From positions 1-22,079 of the IMG/VR virus record IMGVR_UViG_3300033146_001093: 22,079 nucleotides of DNA; one strand, written 5' to 3'. The notes below the pieces were generated by a model that saw only the letters and a list, made by a program, of their open reading frames with translations, did no database searches and was not told where the DNA came from. Positions 9,997 through 17,292 of the stretch are shown here, piece by piece. This stretch comes from a virus. The position numbers and the translations under genes were made by a program. Position 1 is the first letter of the stretch. Each line of letters opens with the position of its first letter.

Positions 9997-10016
9997 TACT
10001 AAAACTAAATAATAAA

Positions 10017-12710
10017 ATGGACGATAAATTATTTCAATATGCACCGGGTTTAGTAGGATTTGGCTCCGAAGGTAAAGATGGCTCTTCTGGAGAAACTGGA
10101 CTTTCGTTTTATTTTTCTACATACGATGGGCTACAAGAAATCGCTATAATTAAATCAAAAATAGACATAAATATTCAATTAAACGAGAATGGTCAAAATT
10201 TACCTGATAATAGATCTTATATTTCTGGTGATACATTTTTAGACGTGAATGGAAGAATTTTTGAAATAGATTTGTCTCTGGGAAATAGATACAAAAATAC
10301 AGGAATGGCTTTAAATAGCACTAGTATATTTGAAGCAGGACCTACTCAATCTTCATCACCTGGCTTTACAAGATACAGTAATCTATATAAAACTGATAAA
10401 ATATTAATTGATTCAATTTATGGAAATGACCCTAATAGTATAAATATTTACACTAATTATCCTGATAAAATCTATGATAATACTGTAATGCAATATGGCA
10501 AAATCAATTTTATAAATGATGATATAGTTACAGATTTAAATAATGTATTTTTATTTAATGTATGGTCTACTGGATTAACTAATGATGATGCAATAGCATT
10601 AGTGAAAGAAGGAGCTAATAATATTTGGCATTTAGGCAACAAGGAAAACGTATCAGATGCAAATTCTAGAAATATTCAACTTGACCTGGATTTTCAAAAA
10701 ATACAAATAACCCATGATTTAAGTGTAAATAACAATATTGATGTCAAATCACAAACAACTACATATAATTTAACTGTTAGGAATGATGCTGTAATTGAAG
10801 GAGATTTAGATGTTGTAAAAAATGTAACTATAGGTGTACCTGGCAACTTAACAGATAAAGTAAATAGTTACTCTCAGATAGAAATTGATAAAGGAACATT
10901 ATTAAATCCTTTGAATAAAGTAACTCAATCTTCTCCGTCTGGAACAGTAATAACTAACACAGAAATAAATACAGGTTTATTATTTGATACTAAATTTGAT
11001 CCTAAACCATCATCATTTAATGTATCAAGAACATTTCCTAGTACTATACAAGTTAGTTGGGATAAGGCTGATTTTTTAAACGAAATTTTCCCACCTATCA
11101 TAAGCCAATATAAAGCTTCATTATATATACTTGCGCCACAAGATAATTCTACTATAATTAGCTTTACTGATTCTAATTTTAAACCTTTAGTAATATCTGA
11201 TTTAGATCAAAGTGGAACTATTGATGTTTCTGCTCTAGATCCTGCTGTTAATTATAAAGTTTATATAGAATTTTCTTTTAATGGGTGGAAAAGAAGATCA
11301 GAGACTGATATTATATTTTCTGCTTATCCTACTAATTTTTCATATACTGCACTAGATTCAAATGACCAAACATTAACCGTTAATTCTGGTAACTCATGGA
11401 CAGCCACAGCTGACCAGACTTGGATTAATCAATCTATGCTAGGAGGCACAGGTATTCAAACTATGGATGTATCTGTTGATAGAAATTATACCATAGTACC
11501 ACGTTCTGGCACTATAACTTTAGACGAAACAGGCACATCAGTGCCAGATATTATAATAAATATATCACAAGATGCTTCATTATATATGACAGTTAGTAAT
11601 GATAATTTAAATGCGCCTGGAACTGCATCTAGCATTGACATTTCTGTTTATTCTAATACTAGCAATTTAGCTTTAACTAATGTTCCTGCTTGGATAACTC
11701 CTACTTTAAGTTCTACTACTGGTGATGCTAATCTAAACTTGAATATATCATTAAATCCAGATGGAGATGATACAAGAAACACAGCATTCCAAATCACAGG
11801 TAACGATGTTCCTAATATCGTTATCGATTTATTACAAGCAGAAGGTCCTGATACTTTAACAGTAATTCCTACATCTCTGAATTTTGATGTATCATCAAAT
11901 GAAAGTCAAGTTATTGCTATTACTACAAATAACGATACATACAATGTAGTAGAAAATGATCCAACAGATAGTTACTTAGTAAGTCCTATAGGAAATGTTG
12001 CATCAGGTACTAATATAACAGTTACGACTAAGAATGATAACATCTCATTAACTGAAAAAGATTCATCTATTGTAATAACAGCAGGAACTCAAACACAGAT
12101 AGTTACATTTAATCAATTAAACGAAGATCCTAGTCTTATAATCACTGAAAGTACTATTATGGTCCCATCAACTGTAAATATAGAAGATATATTTACATTT
12201 AGTATAATTTCTAATACATCAGGAGTTGTTACAGTGACACAAAATGGAGTACCTAGTAAACAAGTTATATCTGATTGGTATCCTAAAACATTTGATAATG
12301 ATACTAATATCACATTTGAAATATTTAACAATTCTGGTAGTACCAGAAGATATGCTTCATTTGATGCAAGTGCATTAATAGAAGGAATAGTATACAAAGA
12401 CACAGTAAATATTATCCAATATGCTGATGATGATAATTATATATCAGTTACACCCCAGGATAATTATATAGATGATAATGGAGGAGATTTAGATTTTTCT
12501 ATTAATGTAAACGGAACTGAATTTAATTGGACGGCTACAGCATCAGAACCTACCGCAATAACATTTACTGATGGTTCTTCAGGTTCAGGTGATTTAGCTG
12601 ACTATACAATAACTGTTAGTAAAAATCTTTCAGGATCAAGTAGAAATATATTTATAACATTTGACTCAGAAACTGAATCAGATACAATAACTATTAACCA
12701 AGGAACTTAA
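10017..12710 (+). CDS. Tail protein with collagen-like N-terminus, Fn3-like domain and about five tandem BACON-like domains (897 aa)
   Basis: Residues 1-435 are a paralogue of the preceding protein: 'QYAPGLVGFG', four Gly-X-Y triplets (GSEGKDGSSGETG), a shared middle domain and an Fn3-like domain ('PSSFNVSRTFPSTIQVSWDK' to 'VNYKVYIEFSFNGWKRR'). From about residue 437 to the end there are roughly five beta-sandwich repeats of about 85-100 residues, starting near 437, 520, 610, 703 and 803. The first is a clear BACON type: 'NSGNSWTATADQTWINQ', 'VDRNYTIVPRSGTITL', 'DIIINISQDA'. The others keep the pattern of a W or Y core, a Thr/Asn-rich strand and a final '(I/V)xxxQ' strand. BACON domains are typical of Bacteroidota surface proteins and also occur in phages of that phylum, where carbohydrate or mucin binding is proposed. 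Likely a host- or glycan-binding virion protein. Confidence 0.85.
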   Translation: MDDKLFQYAPGLVGFGSEGKDGSSGETGLSFYFSTYDGLQEIAIIKSKIDINIQLNENGQNLPDNRSYISGDTFLDVNGRIFEIDLSLGNRYKNTGMALNSTSIFEAGPTQSSSPGFTRYSNLYKTDKILIDSIYGNDPNSINIYTNYPDKIYDNTVMQYGKINFINDDIVTDLNNVFLFNVWSTGLTNDDAIALVKEGANNIWHLGNKENVSDANSRNIQLDLDFQKIQITHDLSVNNNIDVKSQTTTYNLTVRNDAVIEGDLDVVKNVTIGVPGNLTDKVNSYSQIEIDKGTLLNPLNKVTQSSPSGTVITNTEINTGLLFDTKFDPKPSSFNVSRTFPSTIQVSWDKADFLNEIFPPIISQYKASLYILAPQDNSTIISFTDSNFKPLVISDLDQSGTIDVSALDPAVNYKVYIEFSFNGWKRRSETDIIFSAYPTNFSYTALDSNDQTLTVNSGNSWTATADQTWINQSMLGGTGIQTMDVSVDRNYTIVPRSGTITLDETGTSVPDIIINISQDASLYMTVSNDNLNAPGTASSIDISVYSNTSNLALTNVPAWITPTLSSTTGDANLNLNISLNPDGDDTRNTAFQITGNDVPNIVIDLLQAEGPDTLTVIPTSLNFDVSSNESQVIAITTNNDTYNVVENDPTDSYLVSPIGNVASGTNITVTTKNDNISLTEKDSSIVITAGTQTQIVTFNQLNEDPSLIITESTIMVPSTVNIEDIFTFSIISNTSGVVTVTQNGVPSKQVISDWYPKTFDNDTNITFEIFNNSGSTRRYASFDASALIEGIVYKDTVNIIQYADDDNYISVTPQDNYIDDNGGDLDFSINVNGTEFNWTATASEPTAITFTDGSSGSGDLADYTITVSKNLSGSSRNIFITFDSETESDTITINQGT

Positions 12711-12721
12711 TTTAATTCAAT

Positions 12722-13492
12722 ATGAAAAAATATATACAACCTATAATAATTATTATAATATTAATAGTATTATTTTCTTTGTGGCAACGTAATAGAACAT
12801 TAAATTCTAAAATTAAAACACATCAAAATAATATAGAAGTATTAAATGATACTATAACTACTATTAAATTGAGGAACGGAGATTTAGAATCTTCAGTTCT
12901 TGGATTTAAAGCAAATGCTAAAGAATTAAAAGATTATAATGATAAATTAGCTAAACAGGTCAAAAAGGAAAAGGGTAAAGTAATTACTTTAAATAATATA
13001 GTTTTTACTTTAAATCAAAATTTAACTGATTTAAACCAATATATAGATTCTTTGCAATCTATATTTGATAAACCTACTCAAATCAATGATTCGCTTTGGG
13101 TTATCAAATGGACATTGCCTTATTATTACAATGATGATAATTATGATATTTATTCAGGGTCTACTTATATTACAGTTAATGGTAAATTAGAATGCATAAA
13201 AAATATCAAATTAAATCATAAATTTACAGAATTAACAAACAGAGATTCTAAAATGACATTAACATGGGGTCAGAAATACGAAGACGGTAGAGTTCATATA
13301 TTTGCAAGAACTTCTCATCCTGCATTCCAAGCACAATTATTAGAAGGAACATACGTAGATTATCCTAAAAAAAGACATTGGTTTACTGGTTTCGGTATAG
13401 GTCCTAATTTTACACTAGGGTATGATTTTGTAAATAGCAAATCAGCTGCAATATTAGGCATCGGAATACAATACAATATTTATCAATGGTAA
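12722..13492 (+). CDS. Membrane-anchored coiled-coil protein, possible spanin-like or lysis-related protein (256 aa)
   Basis: Residues about 4-21 are a strong N-terminal transmembrane segment rich in Ile (IQPIIIIIILIVLFSLW), with Lys before it and Arg after it, giving an N-in, C-out topology. Residues about 25-115 are a long coiled coil ('RTLNSKIKTHQNNIEVLND' to 'LNQYIDSLQSIFDK'). A compact domain follows ('DSLWVIKWTLPYYYNDDN'), then a C-terminal run of alternating aromatic/Gly strands ('HWFTGFGIGPNFTLGYDF', 'AAILGIGIQYNIYQW') that resembles an outer-membrane strand pair. An inner-membrane anchor, periplasmic coiled coil and C-terminal membrane-contact segment fit a spanin that links both membranes at lysis. 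That is inference; no recognised spanin motif is visible. It lies among virion genes, 11 nt after the BACON gene. Confidence 0.72.
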   Translation: MKKYIQPIIIIIILIVLFSLWQRNRTLNSKIKTHQNNIEVLNDTITTIKLRNGDLESSVLGFKANAKELKDYNDKLAKQVKKEKGKVITLNNIVFTLNQNLTDLNQYIDSLQSIFDKPTQINDSLWVIKWTLPYYYNDDNYDIYSGSTYITVNGKLECIKNIKLNHKFTELTNRDSKMTLTWGQKYEDGRVHIFARTSHPAFQAQLLEGTYVDYPKKRHWFTGFGIGPNFTLGYDFVNSKSAAILGIGIQYNIYQW

Positions 13493-13505
13493 TATATAAA
13501 ATAAA
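13492..13505 (+). promoter_or_regulatory. Candidate late-promoter element ATATATAAAATAAA before the 550-aa structural gene
   Basis: Exact copy of the 14-mer found at 9983-9996 (plus) and 17902-17915 (minus). It overlaps the last base of the preceding stop codon and ends 7 nt before the ATG at 13513. If it is a -10-like element the transcript would be almost leaderless, so a translation-start role is also possible. Confidence 0.3.
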
Positions 13506-13512
13506 ACAATAA

Positions 13513-15165
13513 ATGGCAACTAATATATCAAAATACGTAAGTTTAAATGACTTCATTTTATTAGAATACGAATTTAACAAATCAGAAGAACATACAGAAT
13601 TAACTTCTAAGAATATAAAATCGTATATAGCTAATACTATTTTTAATGATAAGCAATACTTTAATATGTATAGCCAGGGTTATTTGAATAATGATCTTCA
13701 TTTAAATTCTCTTCCTGTATTAGAAAATAAGTCTCAGTGGTTTATAAACCCTGATGATACTACTGAATATTGGGATTTTTTCCAATCTTATAGTTTAATA
13801 AATCAATCGTCATATCCGTTTGATACTATTAAAATTCACGTAGAGTCTGGGTATAATTTTGATGATATATCAGGTTTTCTGTTACAAGTAAAAGCAGAAG
13901 ACGTTTCTAGTAATCTTGTAACGCTTTCTAATTTTACTTGGATTAATCAAGTACAAGGAACAGATGTTCTTAAATTTAGCAATAATAATTTATTTTTAGC
14001 TGGTAAATACTATGATAAGTATATAGAATTAAAAGTGCCATCTGTTCAAAAACTAGGTGGCAGTTCTTTAGCACCTATAGAACAGGCACTAATGATTAAA
14101 CCTCTTTCTGATATATTTTTGGAATTTAATATTATACCAGAAATTGATGATACTAAATATATTATACAAAATAGAATAGAATTACAATTACCTGTTTCAT
14201 CTAATGCAGATAATTTTAATGCATTTATTTCAGAAAGCACTGAAGGTGATTATATTGAATTTTATGCTACATGGAAAGATTCTATTATTGGTAACTATAT
14301 CGGTGATATAGAAAGTGGCCGAATTAAATTATTTACATCTAGCGATCCTAATGATAATTATGATAATTTTGTAGATTTATACGGTAATACTAATAAATGG
14401 ATAGTTATGCATGAAATTTATTTATATGAACATATACCCGGTAGTTCTATACTCACTCAGCAGTATGTATTCTCTCAAGATGATAATTTCAATACAGCTA
14501 ATTATTTTAGACCTATTATAAGATATGCTGACGTAGCTTCATCGTATACTATTGATTATGTATGTAGATTGACTAATAGAATGGACGGAACACAAATAAT
14601 AAGGAAAGCTAGTTTTGCTTCTGTTGATCCTAAAAAATACGGCAAGAAATTACAATCGCTGAATGTAGATAATATGGCTTCATATAAAATATTCAATCGT
14701 ATCGACGGCGATACAGCTCCACGGATCATGTATAACGAAGATGCTAAGGTTCAATATGTTAAAGTGTTCTATGATACCACAAACATATACCTAAATATGA
14801 ATAATGAAGTGATGCCTCAAGGTACTGGAGCTTTGTATTTGAAACAATCAGATGGATTTTATAAATTTTCATTCAAAAAAGTAAATGAAAATAATAATGA
14901 AGAATTTGTTAATGTAGACTTATCTGGAGCTTATCAATATTCGTTTACTGTCAAATTAGATAATGGAACAAAGATAGAAATAAATCCATCATTTTCCGAG
15001 AATATGAATTTAGTGATAGGAGAAATAGAATTTAAAATCACAGAAGAACAGAGTGAGATGTTAAGAAACCAGTCTACTAACATTTACTCTATTGTTATTA
15101 AGAATACAAATGGAACTACTTATACTCTTTATCAAGGAAAGTATTATGATATAAGCAAAAAATAA
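13513..15165 (+). CDS. Putative tail/virion structural protein (550 aa)
   Basis: I do not recognise the family. The protein is soluble with no signal peptide or membrane segment and has the same Asn/Asp/Tyr-rich, beta-prone composition as the tail proteins upstream. Visible blocks include 'ISKYVSLNDFILLEYEFNKS' at the N-terminus, a beta-rich middle ('DNFNAFISESTEGDYIEFYA', 'YIGDIESGRIKLFTSSDP') and a C-terminal domain with 'SYKIFNRIDGDTAPRIMYNE' and 'GEIEFKITEEQSEMLRNQ'. It is the last gene of the rightward block. Its stop codon lies inside the stem of the terminator it shares with the opposing gene. A virion role is inferred from composition and position. Confidence 0.78.
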   Translation: MATNISKYVSLNDFILLEYEFNKSEEHTELTSKNIKSYIANTIFNDKQYFNMYSQGYLNNDLHLNSLPVLENKSQWFINPDDTTEYWDFFQSYSLINQSSYPFDTIKIHVESGYNFDDISGFLLQVKAEDVSSNLVTLSNFTWINQVQGTDVLKFSNNNLFLAGKYYDKYIELKVPSVQKLGGSSLAPIEQALMIKPLSDIFLEFNIIPEIDDTKYIIQNRIELQLPVSSNADNFNAFISESTEGDYIEFYATWKDSIIGNYIGDIESGRIKLFTSSDPNDNYDNFVDLYGNTNKWIVMHEIYLYEHIPGSSILTQQYVFSQDDNFNTANYFRPIIRYADVASSYTIDYVCRLTNRMDGTQIIRKASFASVDPKKYGKKLQSLNVDNMASYKIFNRIDGDTAPRIMYNEDAKVQYVKVFYDTTNIYLNMNNEVMPQGTGALYLKQSDGFYKFSFKKVNENNNEEFVNVDLSGAYQYSFTVKLDNGTKIEINPSFSENMNLVIGEIEFKITEEQSEMLRNQSTNIYSIVIKNTNGTTYTLYQGKYYDISKK

Positions 15166-15190
15166 AAGGACTAATTAAAGTCCTTTTATT
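15161..15190. terminator. Bidirectional hairpin terminator between the convergent blocks
   Basis: AATAAAAGGAC (15161-15171) and GTCCTTTTATT (15180-15190) are perfect 11-bp complements around an 8-nt loop. The A-run on one side and T-run on the other allow intrinsic termination in both directions. The stop codon of the rightward gene (15163-15165) lies in one arm and the stop of the leftward gene (15175-15177) in the loop. Confidence 0.88.
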
Positions 15191-15648
15191 AATTCTAAAA
15201 TATTAAATTTATTAAATGCTACTATGATAGATATCCATAAAGCTAATCTATACAAAACCCACTTAAGTGATAATCTTTTGAAAGCAAATTTATACACTAA
15301 ACCATATTTTAATGTAGGTAGATTATTTTCGTCATAGAATTCACTAACTTCTGGAACTAAATAATCAGCAAAACCTAAATCTTCGTCTAAGTACCTATTT
15401 ATAGGTGCCATTAACTCCAATACTTTCATTTTCTTTATCTCCTCAGGTAATACTTTTTCTTCATCTTTAAGAGAGATGACAGTATAAATAACATAAAAAA
15501 TATTATTGCTAAAATCGAATTTGTTATATTTAGATAACGGATTTGATTTTTCTTCTTTTATAACACTAATCCATTTGCTGTAATTTGATAAATCTCTTAT
15601 TATATTAAAAGAAAAGTACGATTTTAGCTTAGCTATAAATTTCATCAT
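15175..15648 (-). CDS. Small protein with C-terminal membrane segment, overlapping the sigma factor gene (157 aa)
   Basis: Unrecognised. The first ~125 residues look cytoplasmic and mostly helical ('NYSKWISVIKEEKSNPLS', 'LELMAPINRYLDEDLGFADY', 'PEVSEFYDENNLPTLKYGLV'). Residues about 131-148 (WVLYRLALWISIIVAF) are a likely single membrane segment preceded by Lys/Arg, followed by a short tail. The gene overlaps the end of the sigma factor gene by 20 nt (15629-15648), so the two are almost certainly translated from one transcript. Genes coupled directly to ECF sigma factors in bacteria are often membrane-anchored anti-sigma factors, which makes that role worth testing, but the sequence shows no recognisable anti-sigma domain. 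A phage structural or assembly role is equally possible. Confidence 0.72.
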   Translation of the reverse strand: MMKFIAKLKSYFSFNIIRDLSNYSKWISVIKEEKSNPLSKYNKFDFSNNIFYVIYTVISLKDEEKVLPEEIKKMKVLELMAPINRYLDEDLGFADYLVPEVSEFYDENNLPTLKYGLVYKFAFKRLSLKWVLYRLALWISIIVAFNKFNILELIKGL

Positions 15649-16249
15649 AATATGATTCTATTAATTTCTTGTTAGTTTTTTTAATTTTCTTCGCCACATC
15701 TAATTTAGCCTTTCTTAATCTAGTTTTTACTGTAGAAATATTCCAATCTAGATCTTTTGCTATATCTTGCAGTTTTTTATTATTTAATTCTCTTTCAATC
15801 ATAACAGTTTTATATGGTTCATCTAGAGAATTTATAACTTTTACAGTTTCTTTATAAAGAGATACAAATACATCTTCTTTATTATCTATTAATTCTATAT
15901 TGATATTATCAATAGGAGAATATAATTTCAAAAGTTTACTATGATTTTCTGTTAACATCTCATGAGAAATAGTTTTATTGCTTTCTTTGATAAAATGTAA
16001 ACATTCATTTTTAGCTATAGCATAAACCCATGTTGAAAAATTAAACTTTGTGTTATATTGTTCTATCTTTTCCCATACAGTTATGAAAGTTTTAGATACA
16101 ACATCGTTCGCATTATCTCTATCTTCTAAAAATCTATATACAAAAGAATTTAGACCTGGTTTAAGTCTATCTAATAAAATACTAAATGTTTTCTCATTTT
16201 TATTCTCAACAAAATCCATTGCGATTCGTTGTATTGTCTTTTTTGCCAT
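15629..16249 (-). CDS. ECF-like sigma-70 family RNA polymerase sigma factor (206 aa)
   Basis: Region 2 spans about residues 21-88: 'FLEDRDNANDVVSKTFITVW', followed by 'FNFSTWVYAIAKNECLHFI', the ECF pattern of core-binding and -10 recognition helices. After a linker of about 45 residues, region 4 spans about 132-190 with a helix-turn-helix at about 157-182 ('NKKLQDIAKDLDWNISTVKT', 'RLRKAKLDVAKKI'). Region 3 is absent and the length is right for an ECF sigma factor. In T4 the late genes are read by the small sigma factor gp55; here this protein is the obvious candidate for redirecting host RNA polymerase to phage late promoters. That role is inference. A terminator lies directly upstream and the gene overlaps the next one by 20 nt. 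Confidence 0.92.
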   Translation of the reverse strand: MAKKTIQRIAMDFVENKNEKTFSILLDRLKPGLNSFVYRFLEDRDNANDVVSKTFITVWEKIEQYNTKFNFSTWVYAIAKNECLHFIKESNKTISHEMLTENHSKLLKLYSPIDNINIELIDNKEDVFVSLYKETVKVINSLDEPYKTVMIERELNNKKLQDIAKDLDWNISTVKTRLRKAKLDVAKKIKKTNKKLIESYYDEIYS

Positions 16250-16270
16250 AAAAATTATTATAAAATGTTA

Positions 16271-16304
16271 AAAAAAAGTTCTTTAGAAATTAATCTAAAG
16301 AACT
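16271..16304 (-). terminator. Rho-independent terminator between the 103-aa gene and the sigma gene
   Basis: On the minus strand AGTTCTTTAG (16304-16295) pairs perfectly with CTAAAGAACT (16286-16277) over 10 bp around an 8-nt loop, followed at once by TTTTTTT (16277-16271). It ends only about 21 nt before the sigma factor ATG. Confidence 0.88.
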
Positions 16305-16328
16305 AATACTTATTAAAATCAGTTTAAC

Positions 16329-16640
16329 CTATTTCTCAGAAGATGGAGCTTCTACTTCTTCTTCTGGTATTTCTTGCTCTACATAACTATTAATATTAGT
16401 TAGCAATTGAAACACATTCTGGTATGGGAAATTTCCTAACACATTGATTATCTGTGTTAAAGTATTATGGTCCATAACTTCAACGTTAACAGCTTGCATA
16501 ACACTATTAATTTGGTTAAATGGAAACTTTCCGATTGCATCAAATACAGCTTGTTTAAATTCAGGCTTTACTTTATAAGTAGGTACATATGCTTGTTGTT
16601 CTACTTCTTGATGCGCATTTTCATTTACTGTTTTTGGCAT
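16329..16640 (-). CDS. Small conserved-looking phage protein with internal repeat (103 aa)
   Basis: Function unknown. The N-terminal 22 residues are polar and probably flexible. The core holds two similar helical units, 'KFPFNQINSVMQAVN' and 'NFPYQNVFQLLTNIN', each built as F-P-(F/Y)-N/Q followed by an amphipathic helix, linked by 'VEVMDHNTLTQIINVLG'. The C-terminus is acidic (EQEIPEEEVEAPSSEK). There is no membrane segment. The gene stands alone between a weak hairpin (16695-16717) and a strong terminator (16271-16304), so it is probably its own transcription unit. The compact duplicated fold suggests a small structural or binding protein, but nothing shows which. Confidence 0.8.
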   Translation of the reverse strand: MPKTVNENAHQEVEQQAYVPTYKVKPEFKQAVFDAIGKFPFNQINSVMQAVNVEVMDHNTLTQIINVLGNFPYQNVFQLLTNINSYVEQEIPEEEVEAPSSEK

Positions 16641-16694
16641 AATTTTTTACTTTTTTTGTTGTTTAATTAATAATATATTATATAGATAAAAACA

Positions 16695-16717
16695 AAAAAA
16701 GTTTTGATATTAATCAA
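16695..16717 (-). terminator. Possible weak terminator after the 69-aa gene
   Basis: On the minus strand TTGAT and ATCAA form a 5-bp hairpin (16717-16704) with a 4-nt loop, followed after a few bases by seven Ts (16700-16694 region). The stem is short and has only one G-C pair, so termination may be weak. Confidence 0.35.
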
Positions 16718-16919
16718 TAACCCATCCGTTATTTTTTAGATGAGTCAATCTATTAGGGATATCTCCTATGATCATTGTTTCTGTTAAAATTATTTCTTCA
16801 GATTTAGTTTTATATTTAGTAACTTCTATAAACCAATTATCTTTATCATTAGTCCATATCTTATAAAATGACCTAGCATTAGGTTTATTCAAAATATACA
16901 TTACCCTATCTTCTTTCAT
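16710..16919 (-). CDS. Small protein of unknown function (69 aa)
   Basis: A short soluble protein with no recognised family: 'MYILNKPNARSFYKIWTNDK', then 'WFIEVTKYKTKSEEIILTET' and 'IPNRLTHLKNNGWVID'. The alternating hydrophobic pattern and the final 'LTHLKNNGWVID' suggest a small alpha/beta fold. Met1 (MKEDRV) is used as start, but Met7 (MYILNK) is also plausible. A TAnnTTTG box lies 22 nt upstream of the ATG and a weak hairpin at the stop, which supports an independently transcribed small gene. Such genes in phages are often early host-takeover functions, but no function can be given here. Confidence 0.65.
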   Translation of the reverse strand: MKEDRVMYILNKPNARSFYKIWTNDKDNWFIEVTKYKTKSEEIILTETMIIGDIPNRLTHLKNNGWVID

Positions 16920-16941
16920 GGTTCATTATTTTTATGTATTA

Positions 16942-16949
16942 CAAATATA
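16942..16949 (-). promoter_or_regulatory. Bacteroidota-type -7 box (TATATTTG) before the 69-aa gene
   Basis: The minus strand reads TTATATTTGTAATAC. TATATTTG matches the Bacteroidota TAnnTTTG -7 consensus exactly, 22 nt upstream of the ATG. No good -33 TTG element is seen at the usual distance, so the call is tentative. Confidence 0.5.
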
Positions 16950-16992
16950 AGATATAAATTAAAAAATGATCGGAAATTTGTGTTAAACTTTG

Positions 16993-17292
16993 TTAATTTT
17001 TTGAAAATATTTCAGAAGTAAAATAATAAGCTACATATCCAACTGAAATAAGTTCTATATTATTCCACTGATAACTAAATAACGACATAATACCTATACC
17101 AAAAAGAACAGAATTTACAATTCTCTTTGATATATTATAAATAAATTCAGCAAATAACAATTTATTGCTGAATTTATCTGTTTTAGTTTCTTTTTTTGGT
17201 TTTATTATAATATCGTCTTTTTTAGTATCTGGCATTGGTTGTCCTGTAATAAACGAATTCAGGACATCTGCTAACATATTATTCTTTATCAT
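16993..17292 (-). CDS. Small membrane protein of unknown function (99 aa)
   Basis: The N-terminal half is polar and Lys-rich ('PDTKKDDIIIKPKKETKTDK'). The C-terminal half has two likely membrane segments, about residues 57-73 (VNSVLFGIGIMSLFSY) and 79-95 (ELISVGYVAYYFTSEIF). The start at 17292 lies inside the end of the 203-aa gene (14-nt overlap). A second in-frame ATG at 17277, just after that gene's stop, would give MLADVLNSF and may be the true start. Either way the two genes are translationally coupled. No family is recognised. Confidence 0.68.
   Translation of the reverse strand: MIKNNMLADVLNSFITGQPMPDTKKDDIIIKPKKETKTDKFSNKLLFAEFIYNISKRIVNSVLFGIGIMSLFSYQWNNIELISVGYVAYYFTSEIFSKN

Noticed and set aside
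15669-15857. Plus-strand open frames opposite the sigma factor and the leftward genes (also 16050-16271, 16467-16670, 17319-17543, 17645-17848)
   Set aside because: Shadows of the minus-strand genes, which have recognisable domains or operon-like spacing; the hydrophobic translations reflect the antisense of Lys/Glu/Asn-rich codons.
17277-17292. Programmed frameshift joining the 203-aa and 99-aa frames
   Set aside because: The overlap has ordinary start codons (17292 and 17277) and no convincing slippery heptamer with downstream structure; coupled translation explains it.
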